From positions 31,944,882 through 32,008,881 of the forward strand of contig OX421507.1 in the NCBI GenBank assembly GCA_949126835.1: a stretch of DNA of 64,000 nucleotides. Direction: 5' to 3'. Position numbers and translations under genes: made by a program. The DNA comes from Anisus vortex. Its lineage: Eukaryota > Mollusca > Gastropoda > Planorbidae. The notes under the pieces are model-generated. The model saw only the letters and a program-made list of their open reading frames with translations, did not search any database and was not told where the DNA came from. Of the stretch, positions 1 through 10,689 are shown piece after piece. The stretch's first letter is position 1. The number at the start of each line of letters is the position of its first letter.

Positions 1-68
1 ACCCCTAAACTTAGGCTTACATAATGAGGTCTAAACAATAGTTTTGTTTGTTTTGAAATATAAAAAAA

Positions 69-470
69 AGTATGTTTAGTGGTTTGATAATTTATGCAAG
101 ATGAAATAGCTCAGAACAATGTATAAATTATAAATGTCTAAGTTAAACAAGTATGTTTAGTGGTTTGATAATTTATGCAAGATGAAATAGCTCAGAACAA
201 TGTATAAATTATAAATGTCTAAGTTAAACAAGTATGTTTAGTGGTTTGATAATTTATGCAAGATGAAATAGCTCAGAACAATGTATAAATTATAAATGTC
301 TAAGTTAAACAAGTATGTTTAGTGGTTTGATAATTTATGCAAGATGAAATAGCTCAGAACAATTTATAAATTATAAATGTCTAAGTTAAACAAGTATGTT
401 TAGTGGTTTGATAATTTATGCAAGATGAAATAGCTCAGAACAATGTATAAATTATAAATGTCTAGTTAAA
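69..470. repeat. 81-bp tandem repeat, 5 copies
   Basis: Five near-identical 81-bp units begin with AAGTATGTTTAGTGG at about 69, 150, 231, 312 and 393. One unit has a single G-to-T change near 364. No coding potential is seen. Confidence 0.95.
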
Positions 471-479
471 CATATTTTG

Positions 480-900
480 CTTTTATTTACTTTAGTCAGT
501 CAGATTACAATATTAAACTTTGAGTCTGCTTTGTTGATTCTGTCGTGATGGTGATGTCAAGACATGTAAAAGGGTGTTTGCCAGGCTGATGGTGTCATTG
601 TTTAGTCTGATGGTGTACTATTGCTCTTTTTTTTTTATATACCGTTGACCCACAATGTCACAACCACCTGCCAAACACATATTTGACCGCCTGCCAACTG
701 TCTTAATAATCAAGTACAAAGCCAAAATAAACAGACATCATTTAAAAGCAGTAAAAAAAAAAAGTAAGGCTTACGCTAAACATTCAATAAACAATTCTAA
801 AAAACAACTAAAGCAGCATTTCCCAAACTTCTTTTTTTTATTGTGACTCGATTTGTTATTTATTTTACTTGTGCATCGTGACAAATATTTATTTTCTTTT
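480..900. other. AT-rich stretch, no feature seen
   Basis: The stretch is low-complexity and A/T-rich with homopolymer runs. The short open frame inside it has no recognisable domain and a lysine- and phenylalanine-heavy composition expected of AT-rich noise. Confidence 0.6.
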
Positions 901-949
901 ATAAACCTTTGGTCTACAAGCATAGGCGTTGCCGCAGGGGGGGGGGGGG

Positions 950-1300
950 GGTTGAGGCATAGACCTCAAAGCTGGCGAGGTGTGGAAACAAGACAGTGAT
1001 ACTCTTTTAATTAAGAGTACTCCGGTGGGCTAACGCATGGGGGACAGCCCGTGTTGATTGCACGCCCGAGGATCATTACACTGCCGAGGGGCGCTCCAGT
1101 GGGGAGGATGCAATGTGCGCCACAGCCAGTCTCAAACCCCGCGCTCTGGCAAGACCACCGTAAGTACGATGGTCTTGGCTCTGGTGACTAGATGTCCAGT
1201 CTGGAATTTGTGCTACCGTGCAGGTATACGAGCGAGCCACTACGTTAATGATCCGAGGAGGAGTTCCGCAGGTGGGGAGAGATGAGGTGTAGTGCCTGTA
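950..1300 (+). repeat. Dispersed repeat family C, copy 1
   Basis: A GC-richer block shares a core, GGTGGGCTAACGCATGGGGG followed by ACAGCCC, with 7672-7905 (same strand) and 52695-52980 (opposite strand). It also shares a second conserved block near GGTATACGAGCGAGCCAC with the 52.7-kb copy. No clear tRNA head or coding domain was recognised, so the class is unknown. Confidence 0.75.
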
Positions 1301-2225
1301 CTGCGGAGACCGTACCGTATGATAGGGCGTTCCGCGGGGTGACTAGTCTTTGACAGGATATTGGTGTGCCCTCGCCCCCTCTCACCCGAGCCACCCATTA
1401 AAATCGTTACGGAAGGATCGTCCGTTTTTAGTTTTGTGAACAGACGTAGCCTAAAATATTCTTTATGAGGTGATACAAATGTCAGGATCGTCTGATAAAG
1501 ATCGGAAGAACATACTATTATGAAACAATCATCAAGCAACTAGTCTAGAGAGAGCGGTGAAATATATTATTATACGTATAAAGTTTGGGGGTGGGGGGGG
1601 GGCTGTCAATCTCGATGCCCGTTGGTCAATATCAAGTCACGTGCTTGTTAGAATACCCGCCTGACACCCGGATGGCCTGGGTTTAATTCTCCTTGGGGTA
1701 TTTTTGTGTGAAATGAAACTGTATGCTAATTTTTACCCTGTGCATCGCCGGGCATTTTAGCTAGTGAAAGACAATTTAATCTACACTTTTTACGCCCTCG
1801 CTAGCGTGCTCAGAGTGTGCTGCCATAACTCGGTCATCAAAGTATCAATAAAAAAACAAACAAAAAACGAAGCTAGACATTTACTGCTCGTGCTTATAAT
1901 AAGGCCACTCAGGATAACTCTTCAGGAAAATTTATTGTCTCGGGCTATTTATGACCTTACACTATGTTTGACACTGTATGAAGTAGGCTAGTATCAGTGT
2001 GTTTGTGATGTTTAAACGGATATGATTGGATTTGTAAGTTATCGCAATGGTTGTGGTTGTAATTTTAAAATGTGTGTGTTAATGTTGTGGAAGAAGTTGT
2101 AGATAAACGAGTGGCAGATTGTTGTTAGGCTTACAGTAGGCTAAGTATTTACATCAAAGTCAAAACGCAGTGTAACGGGACGAGTGTGGGCAAGCGTTAC
2201 GGTATAACAAACTATTTATATTATA
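1300..2225. other. No gene seen; possible tRNA-like SINE remnant near 1640-1705
   Basis: Mostly featureless. Around 1640-1705 a stretch with GGGTTTAATTCT resembles a tRNA box B and could be a decayed SINE head, but there is no clear body or tail. Poly-G runs occur near 1587. Confidence 0.4.
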
Positions 2226-2230
2226 GACAA

Positions 2231-4246
2231 TAGAGATAGATAGATCGGTGTAGTAGCCTACATAGATTGAAGGTAGATAGATGGGTATAGTAGCCTACAA
2301 AGATTGAAGGTAGATAGATTGGTATAGTAGCCTACATAGATTGAAGGTAGATAGATGGGTATAGTAGCCTACATAGATTGAAGGTAGATAGATCGGTATA
2401 GTAGCCTACATAGATTGAAGGTAGATAGATGGGTATAGTAGCCTACATAGATTGAAGGTAGATAGATTGGTATAGTAGCCTACATAGATTGAAGGTAGAT
2501 AGATGGGTATAGTAGCCTACATAGATTGAAGGTAGATAGATGGGTATAGTAGCCTACATAGATTGAAGATAGATAGATTGGTATAGTAGCCTACATAGAT
2601 TGAAGGTAGATAGATGGGTATAGTAGCCTACATAGATTGAAGGTAGATAGATTGGTATAGTAGCCTACATAGATTGAAGGTAGATAGATTGGTATAGTAG
2701 CCTACATAGATTGAAGGTAAATAGATTGGTATAGTAGCCTACATAGATTGAAGGTAGATAGATGGGTATAGTAGCCTACATAGATTGAAGATAGATAGAT
2801 TGGTATAGTAGCCTACATAGATTGAAGGTAGATAGATTGGTATAGTAGCCTACATAGATTGAAGGTAGATAGATGGGTATAGTAGCCTACATAGATTGAA
2901 GGTAGATAGATCGGTATAGTAGCCTACATAGATTGAAGGTAGATAGATCGGTATAGTAGCCTACATAGATTGAAGGTAGATAGATCGGTATAGTAGCCTA
3001 CATAGATTGAAGGTAGATAGATTGGTATAGTAGCCTACATAGATTGAAGGTAGATAGATGGGTATAGTAGCCTACATAGATTGAAGGTAGATAGATTGGT
3101 ATAGTAGCCTACATAGATTGAAGATAGATAGATTGGTATAGTAGCCTACATAGATTGAAGGTAGATAGATTGGTATAGTAGCCTACATAGATTGAAGGTA
3201 GATAGATGGGTATAGTAGCCTACATAGATTGAAGGTAGATAGATGGGTATAGTAGCCTACATAGATTGAAGGTAGATAGATTGGTATAGTAGCCTACATA
3301 GATTGAAGGTAGATAGATGGGTATAGTAGCCTACATAGATTGAAGGTAGATAGATTGGTATAGTAGCCTACATAGATTGAAGGTAGATAGATTGGTATAG
3401 TAGCCTACATAGATTGAAGGTAGATAGATGGGTATAGTAGCCTACATAGATTGAAGGTAGATAGATTGGTATAGTAGCCTACATAGATTGAAGGTAGATA
3501 GATTGGTATAGTAGCCTACATAGATTGAAGGTAGATAGATCGGTATAGTAGCCTACATAGATTGAAAGTAGATAGATTGGTATAGTAGCCTACATAGATT
3601 GAAGGTAGATAGATTGGTATAGTAGCCTACATAGATTGAAGATAGATAGATGGGTATAGTAGCCTACATAGATTGAAGGTAGATAGATTGGTATAGTAGC
3701 CTACATAGATTGAAGATAGATAGATTGGTATAGTAGCCTACATAGATTGAAGGTAGATAGATCGGTATAGTAGCCTACATAGATTGAAGATAGATAGATG
3801 GGTATAGTAGCCTACATAGATTGAAGGTAGATAGATGGGTATAGTAGCCTACATAGATTGAAGGTAGATAGATTGGTATAGTAGCCTACATAGATTGAAG
3901 ATAGATAGATTGGTATAGTAGCCTACATAGATTGAAGGTAGATAGATCGGTATAGTAGCCTACATAGATTGAAGGTAGATAGATTGGTATAGTAGCCTAC
4001 ATAGATTGAAGGTAGATAGATGGGTATAGTAGCCTACATAGATTGAAGGTAAATAGATTGGTATAGTAGCCTACATAGATTGAAGGTAGATAGATTGGTA
4101 TAGTAGCCTACATAGATTGAAGGTAGATAGATTGGTATAGTAGCCTACATAGATTGAAGGTAGATAGATTGGTATAGTAGCCTACATAGATTGAAGGTAG
4201 ATAGATTGGTATAGTAGCCTACATAGATTGAAGGTAGATAGATCGG
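2231..4246. repeat. 37-bp minisatellite, about 54 copies
   Basis: The unit is built on GGTATAGTAGCCTACATAG plus ATTGAAGGTAGATAGAT. The spacing between successive GGTATAG motifs is 37 bp. The base before GGTATAG varies between units (T, C or G), and a second site alternates between GGTAGATAG and GATAGATAG, so units can be typed individually. No frame stays open. Confidence 0.97.
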
Positions 4247-4720
4247 TGGATGGATATATAGATAACCTAGATACATAGACAGGCAAATAGACATGCAGAT
4301 TTATTGACAGATAGATAGATAGAGAAATATATGGATATATAGACAGGTAGATAGCCTAGATAGAGAGATAGATTGATATATATATATATACATATATAGC
4401 CTAGATACTAGATAGCTAGAGAGAGATAGCCTAGCTAAAGAGATAGATAGCCTGGATCGAGAGATGAATAGATAAATAGCCCAGATAGAAAGATAGATAT
4501 AGAGAAATCAATAGATAGATAGCCGAGAGAGATAGGTAGACAGATATATATCCCAGATAAAAGATAGATAGGCAGATAGATAGACCATATAGAGATAGAT
4601 ATCCTGGATAGAAAGATATATAGACAATAGAAAGATAGATAGCCTGGATAGAGAAACAGATAGATAGTCTAGATAGAGAGATATAGGTAGATAGAAAGAT
4701 AGATAGATTCAGCTATACAA
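4247..4720. repeat. Degenerate GATA/TAGA-rich region
   Basis: Imperfect GATA and TAGATAGCC words continue directly from the 37-bp array. The array unit itself contains GATAGAT, so the array probably grew from, or decayed into, this simple sequence. Confidence 0.85.
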
Positions 4721-4724
4721 GGAA

Positions 4725-5240
4725 CTTACACATTTGTTTTTGAATAGAAGAATGGAATTAGTGAATTAGATAAAACACTTTGTAAGAATGTGTATTGAAG
4801 TGTTAAAAAATTAATGATAATATTGTTGTTTGTTCTACGGTCCATGAAATTGGAAACTATGTCCCGGCATGCAATATGCCAATGACCTAATTGTGTTTAT
4901 CTTTGTTAACGAGTTAAATCACGCGATGCAAAAACCACAAATAAACATGACAAGTGTTTGTTGATTTAAACAGATATTACACCAGACAGTAGCAGTTATA
5001 TTGAGCTAAGCGAAAAATGTATTTTTAATTCCTACGTAGTTAAAATGAAACATCCTTTAGAGATGTATCTTTTGTTTCTTGAATTAGTTCATCAAATGGT
5101 CACTTTTCACATTTTTTTCCATCTGAGAATTTGTATTTCTTCTAAATCTTCAAGTTGTTAGAACGTTGAAAAAAAAAATCATTCTTTTTACAAGGAACTG
5201 TACAAAGGTAAATTATCTTTGTTTTTTTTCCCTTTTATAT
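4725..5240. other. AT-rich stretch, no feature seen
   Basis: No open frame, tandem repeat or recognised element. Confidence 0.6.
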
Positions 5241-5245
5241 GTTAC

Positions 5246-5570
5246 AGACGCTCCTTCTATAAAGAAGATTGTTGCGTCCTACTCTCATCCGTAGTCTAAT
5301 CTTGCATTTTTATTAGTGTTTTAAACGATGTTAAAGCTACAGGTTTGTACAGGCAACGCATTCCTTGCCTGGATGCCACTTCGGAAGAAAGAGTACTTTT
5401 ATTATATGTATTTGTTCTCACATAAGGGATAAGGAACTAGTTTTTGTCTTTATGTTTATCTGAGCATTGTAACAGAATGTTATTGTGTTGCATTTCTAAA
5501 TTAGAGATTAATGCCTTATGTATTATGACTACTTTACTGAGCATTAAAATTGTAACAGATTGTAATTGTG
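5246..5570 (-). mobile_element. LINE 3' fragment (CR1/L2-like family)
   Basis: On the minus strand this matches the C-terminal part and 3' tail of the longer copy at 59256-60790, including the tail words ACAGACGCTCCTTCTATA (plus strand) and the region encoding the conserved end of the reverse-transcriptase ORF. It is heavily 5'-truncated and carries in-frame damage. Confidence 0.8.
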
Positions 5571-5571
5571 T

Positions 5572-5707
<136 letters not shown>

Positions 5708-5737
5708 ATCAAACTATCAATTATCATATCTTATACA

Positions 5738-5935
5738 TTACAGACGCTCCTTCTTATTGGGTCCTACGCTCATCCGTGGTCCGAATCAAGTCTTGCATTT
5801 TTATTGTTTTAAATAATGTAAAGTTACTGGTTTTCCTGGTTTGTTCAGGAGACCCATTCCATGCCCGAATGCCATTCGGGAAGAAAGAGAACTTATATGC
5901 ATTTGTTCTCGCATAAGGGACAAGGAAATTATTTA
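5738..5935 (-). mobile_element. LINE 3' fragment, second copy
   Basis: Contains the same tail (ACAGACGCTCCTTCTTATTG), then the C-terminal coding remnant seen at 59256-60790. It is truncated and separated from the previous fragment by the microsatellite. The two may be one interrupted, duplicated copy. Confidence 0.75.
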
Positions 5936-6228
5936 TCTATAAATCTATTCTCCCATCTTCCATAGGCCCCATACCTCTTCCCCTCTCTCCAGTAGGCTAC
6001 TATTTTTTTTACGTTAAATTATTGCCCCAGGACGTCTTAAAATTTTGATAAGTTCTCTTAAAGTTGTTTTTGACAATTAAATGCTGTGTTTATTTTTTTT
6101 ATTTCTAGCATCTCAGTTGAATTCAACCAGTTTGGAACACGTACAAGTATTAAAGGAACATCTTTGGAATATTGTCCCCGGGGCGCCAATTTAGTTGAGA
6201 CTCTAGTAGGTCAAGGTCACGTCTGATC

Positions 6229-6450
6229 ATGAGCAACTCCTCCAACCACGTGCAGCTCTACGTCAGAGCCGGCTGGGACGGCACGGGTTACGGGGCCTGC
6301 CCTTTCTGTCAGAGGTTCTACATGGTGTTGGATCTAAAGGCCAAAGGTCATGCATTAACCTATGACATCATCTCGGTGAACACCGCCAGGCCTTCCCCAG
6401 AGTTCAGGAAATTCGCAAACAGACTTCCGGTATTGAAACACGGTGATGAG
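6229..6450 (+). CDS. Clic: CLIC coding exon 1
   Basis: Encodes the first 74 residues, including the thioredoxin-fold strand and the CPFC redox/glutathionylation site. The reading frame runs on past 6450 into the intron, but homology stops exactly at the GT donor. A possible 5'-UTR acceptor (TTTCTAG) lies near 6109. Confidence 0.9.
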
Positions 6451-9168
6451 GTAAACAATTTTTTAGGCCTACGGAAGAAAAAAAACACTTTTATACGAGA
6501 AAATTTGATGTAGGCCAGATAGGCAAGACTATTTAGGCAACATTGTCAATGTGAAAGAAAACAACATAGCTAACTTACATTTAAGAAAATTTGATGCATG
6601 TTGTGCAACATAATATTGTTACTAGTTTATAAATGAACTCTCAGCTTCATAAACAATTGGGGACTCGGTGGCCGAACGAATGCTGGTGAAGGCTAGGATT
6701 TGTTCCCGGGTTGTTTCTGAGTAGCCTAAAGGCCTACCCAGCTCTGACGGGTGCATAACTTTAGTTGGGGGTAAATTGAAAAGTCGGCTGGGAATTGTGC
6801 TGGCCACACAATACAATAGTTTGTCGTGGCCACAGAAACTAATAAACGTTGCTTCACCGGCTCCTTGGGATCATTTCGGTCAGACGGGATAGGGACTAGG
6901 CTACTCTTCTTACTTTTAACCCTTCTCGTACCGACCTACGTCTATCTTAGTATCTATGCTGCCTTCAGTTCCGCTATATACGCGCCCGGGACTGTAAGGG
7001 TTAATATATAGCCTAACTGAAAATGACTGCTTTTTTTCACCAAGATGACTAAGAACAGCCTTTTGATTTTTATAGCCTACACAAAATTTCAACACAATGA
7101 AACAAAAGAATATATTTTAATTCATACAGTGGGCCTACATAAGGGTTGGTCCTAAATGAAAAAAAAAAAAAAAGCTATTTATAGAAATTTGCGCTTTTTC
7201 ATCCGGGTCTTTCATATGAACATTCCGCTATGTTTTGCACAGTTTTTAAAAATAGATGCATGCTGACGTCTTGCGATCTGTGACGTTTCCCCGTCACGTG
7301 ACAGAGCTCACCCACACAAAAGAGAGAAATTGCGAGGTCAATAGTTTTCATTGAATCAACTAGTTTAGTGACTGCCTCTTAGATATAATATGTTCTCTTT
7401 AATAGAATCACTGTCTTAAAACAAGGAAATCAATATATTATAACAATATCAACAGTTACACATTTTACATACTGCAGCCTCTATAACAAAATCTGTAGTT
7501 AGTAGTTACCGTTTTTCCACGCAACAGCCTCTAGACTCTAGATCTTAAAACAATATTAGCAGGTGTTAATTTTCCATACTTTAAAATATACAATTCAGTG
7601 GTGCCTTATTGAACGAACTTAGTCCGTTCCAAACAGCCCATGTGTGCTAAGAGATTTTCGTTCTGCGCACTTTTGTAGGCCTACCCATGGGCCCCAACGC
7701 TGGCGAAGTGTTCAAACCACCGATACGCTTAAATTTAGAGCACACCGGTGGGCTAACGCATGGGGGACAGCCCCTGTTGCGCGTCCGAGGACCACTGCAC
7801 TGCCAAGTGGCTCCAAGACTCGGTGGGGGGAGGAAGCAATGAGCGCAACAGTCGGTCTAAACCCCACACTAGTGCCAGGGCGTCCAGGCCCACAGTCTTA
7901 AGTTTTAATTAGTAATCTGCTAAGTTTGGCACGCGTGCCATAGGTTTTCCGACCCCTGGACTAGGCTATAGAGACTTATTTAGGTCAATTGATAAGCCAA
8001 ACTTCTCTCTCTCTCTCTAAAGTTCAGGCACCTAGGCTATATATAGAATCTAGGTCTACACTCGCGCACGTGTTTATCTATTTATCTATAAATGACTAAT
8101 ATTCCACCCCTCCATCTACCTTATTTGTCTGTATGTTTGCCTATTGGCCTATATATTTTTAATCTAACTATCTATTTATCTATCCCTCTATCTATATATC
8201 TATCTATCTACCTATATAATAATATATATATATGTCCATATATCTAAACAATCTATTTCTCTATCTATCTCTATCTATCTATCTATCTATCTATCTGTCT
8301 CTCGATCTATCTATACATTTGTCTACATTGTGCGAACCTACGAAATGTCTACCTCCCCAGAACACCAAATCTCTCTAACACCATGTATTCCAACTACGAA
8401 CAGCTACAAAAAATTCTACAATTACTTCATCATAGCCTCAGGCCGAAGGGCAAGTGCCCAGATGGCTGCTGGATAGGAATGATGATGATTGTTCGTTCAT
8501 CCATCTCAATAACAGACACTTCCCAATCCCATATTATTAAAAAGCCAAATTTGCTTTTTATCTTTGTTGTCATCAATTTTACTTTATGTTTTCTAAGTCT
8601 AAAGATGTCAATGTTTTGCCCCCCCCCTCCTGTCCAGGTTGTCATGGACACCGAAGAGATCCAGCAGTATCTTGATGTCCACTTCCCGCTACCGGACCTC
8701 CGCTACACGAACCGCGACGCGCACACCGCGTGTCTGGACGTCTTCTCCAAGTTCTCCTTCTTCATCAAGAACGTCTCCCACACCCCGGAGCACCTTCTGA
8801 AGGAGCTCTCCTACCTGGACAGCTACCTGGACCGGATGGGCAACAAGTTCATGTGCGGGGACGAACTGTGCCACCTCGACTGCAACGTCCTCCCCAAGCT
8901 CCAGCACATCCGGGTCGCCTCCAAGGCCTTCAAAGACTTCGAGATCCCGGGGTCGATGACGTCACTGTGGGGCTACCTGGCAGCCGCCTACAAGAACGAC
9001 ACCTTCAAAAAAACCTGCCCTTCCGACCAGGAGATCGTTCACCACTGGAGCGAGAAGAAAGAGACCACGCCCCTGCCCGAGAGGAAGCAGAAACTGTACA
9101 TGGTGGAGGCCACGCCCAGATTCAGCATGGATGTCCCGGCGTTTGTGAACGGGCATCATCATAAATAG
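6229..9168 (+). CDS. Clic: Chloride intracellular channel (CLIC) protein, two coding exons
   Basis: Exons 6229-6450 and 8638-9168 join in phase 0 (GAG|GTAAAC donor, CTGTCCAG|GTT acceptor) to give 250 aa, the usual CLIC size. CLICs are GST-fold proteins that exist in soluble and membrane-associated forms and act in ion transport, redox and tubulogenesis. The N-terminal thioredoxin-like half has CPFCQR at residues 24-29; vertebrate CLIC1 has CPFSQR, so this protein keeps a second cysteine. The C-terminal all-alpha half has the family motif LDCNVLPKLQHI and the ending YLAAAYKNDTFKKTCPSDQE. A tail ending in VPAF before the last residues resembles invertebrate CLIC/EXC-4 extensions. An in-frame TGA at 6196 supports the chosen start. 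The second exon is much more GC-rich than its AT-rich flanks. The intron holds a SINE, a piggyBac-like MITE and other repeats. Confidence 0.93.
6657..6895 (+). mobile_element. SINE-A copy (CLIC intron)
   Basis: Shows the family blocks in order: GGTGAAGGCTAGGATTTGTT, then CTACCCAGCTCTGA, then GGCTGGGAATTGTGCTGGCC, then GTGGCCACAGAAACT, then a tail with CAGACGGGATA. The tRNA-like head is partial. Confidence 0.85.
6916..7004. mobile_element. Short piggyBac-like MITE
   Basis: An 89-bp segment is bounded by TTAA on both sides with mirror termini CCCTT and AAGGG. TTAA duplication with CCCTT-type ends is the piggyBac signature. It sits immediately after the SINE-A tail and has no coding capacity. 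Confidence 0.65.
7135..7260 (+). repeat. Dispersed repeat family D, copy 1
   Basis: The AGGGTTGGTCC block followed by GCTATTTATAGAA and CATCCGGGTCT matches the reverse complement of 50812-50925. Class not determined; it may be a MITE end. Confidence 0.6.
7672..7910 (+). repeat. Dispersed repeat family C, copy 2
   Basis: Shares GGTGGGCTAACGCATGGGGG and the downstream CGTCCGAGGACCACTGCACTG block with copies at 950-1300 and 52695-52980. It starts near CCCATGGGCCCCAACGCTGG. Confidence 0.75.
8070..8320. repeat. Degenerate (TCTA)n microsatellite
   Basis: Imperfect TCTA/TCTATC repeats, with interruptions, in the last part of the CLIC intron. Confidence 0.9.
8638..9168 (+). CDS. Clic: CLIC coding exon 2 (C-terminal domain)
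   Basis: Encodes residues 75-250. The frame is open upstream of 8638, but the acceptor CCTGTCCAG after a C-rich tract marks the exon start. Synonymous positions are strongly G/C-biased, unlike exon 1 and its surroundings. Stop TAG at 9166-9168. Confidence 0.92.
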   Translation, partial: VVMDTEEIQQYLDVHFPLPDLRYTNRDAHTACLDVFSKFSFFIKNVSHTPEHLLKELSYLDSYLDRMGNKFMCGDELCHLDCNVLPKLQHIRVASKAFKDFEIPGSMTSLWGYLAAAYKNDTFKKTCPSDQEIVHHWSEKKETTPLPERKQKLYMVEATPRFSMDVPAFVNGHHHK

Positions 9169-10684
9169 AAACGTATCGATCCCAGGCATTTATCGCAACT
9201 CTAAGTCATGATTCGATACCAGGCATTATTTGTCTAAGTGTATGCCTCATATCAGTTTAAACAAAAAAATGAATCCTAGCCATATATCAAATCGTGTGTT
9301 GAACAAGTGACAAAATATCAGGGCAAGTGTGGATTTTGTTTTAGTCACAAATGAAATAAAATTATTTATAGAAGCATGTTTTCTAACCATTTCCGGTTTC
9401 AAAATTTGATCCAATAGTCTAGTTTTTTCCATTTTTTTTTTTGAAAGTTTATAATGCATAATATAGTCTACTCTTTTCTTCATCATTGAAGTCATATTAA
9501 AGTATTTAAAGTATTATAAAATGTTGGTACTTGCTATAATAAAAAAAATAAAACGAAACATTTAATATTGTGACAAAAATAAAATAGCGCTTCTATACCT
9601 AGATCCTACACTAAAACGTATGTTCGAAATATAAAGTTGTTATTTTAATTTTGTAATTAAGTTAATGTTGCATAATCTTTTTTTTTTCTAAATTGCATAA
9701 AATAAAAGGAGGTAGAAATATAGGTTAGACTTATTATTCAGAAAATATTTCACGCCAGCGAAAAAATTATTTTGAGCGATTCAAGGGAATTAACCCATGT
9801 ATTATTTATTTGCATTTTTCTTCCTGAGTTAGGTACCTTTTTTTTAAAAAATATATTTCTATCACTGTAAATAATTCGATTTCTGATATTTATTTTACAG
9901 CAAATTTTTTAAAAGACTTTTTACTCATGTTACTTTCTCACATATTTATGATTTATTCTCTTACATGTTTCAAGTATAGCTATTTAAAAGTGTGATTGCA
10001 TAATATATATTTTTAATTTAAAAACAAAGATAGCCTAAATTTGTCTTATATTTTTAAGGTTTTCATTAATTCTGTTATCTTACGTTTTTAGAGACATTAT
10101 AGGCTATAGGTCAGACTAATTATTATTATTTTTTTAAAGAGACACATTTAAACAAGTTTTAGTTAGAAAGCCTACATGAGTGTTTATTTATTGTATTTAC
10201 CATGGCCAGCCATCTTATTCTTTTCATCTGTGAAAAAAAAAAAAGTAAACAAGTATGGGGGTTGTGGGGGGAGGGGACATGAAGGCAAAATGTTATGGGG
10301 TTGGATGCTGCAGGGCTAAAAAAAATAATGATTAAAATTCATTTACTTAGTAAAATGTTAATTCCTTCCCATTTACCAAGCATCGCATGTTTTCAATGAG
10401 TCATTGTGTGAGCTTTCAGATAGAATCTAGGTTTTTAAAATTTCATAATCTAATAGTCAATTTGTGATTTTTGTCATTTTTTTTTGTGTGATTTCCTACT
10501 TAAGTAAAAATTTTAAACAAAATTATTTATACAAATATTTTCACATATTCCATATATTCATATTTGTTCTATAATTTTACAGAAGTCATATATATTTATA
10601 AAAGTTTTTTTATTTCACACATACAAAAGAAAAAACTTAAGGTTTTATGAATGTATTTTTACATTGAATAGCTTTATATTATAT
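9169..10684. other. CLIC 3' flank / AT-rich intergenic DNA
   Basis: Very AT-rich with several AATAAA-type words (for example near 9577) that could serve as poly(A) signals. No second gene seen. Confidence 0.5.
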
Positions 10685-10689
10685 TATTA

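Noticed and set aside
8730..9164. 144-codon plus-strand frame and 72-75-codon minus-strand frames over CLIC exon 2
   Set aside because: Shadows of a GC-rich coding exon; their sequences resemble no family, while the CLIC frame does.
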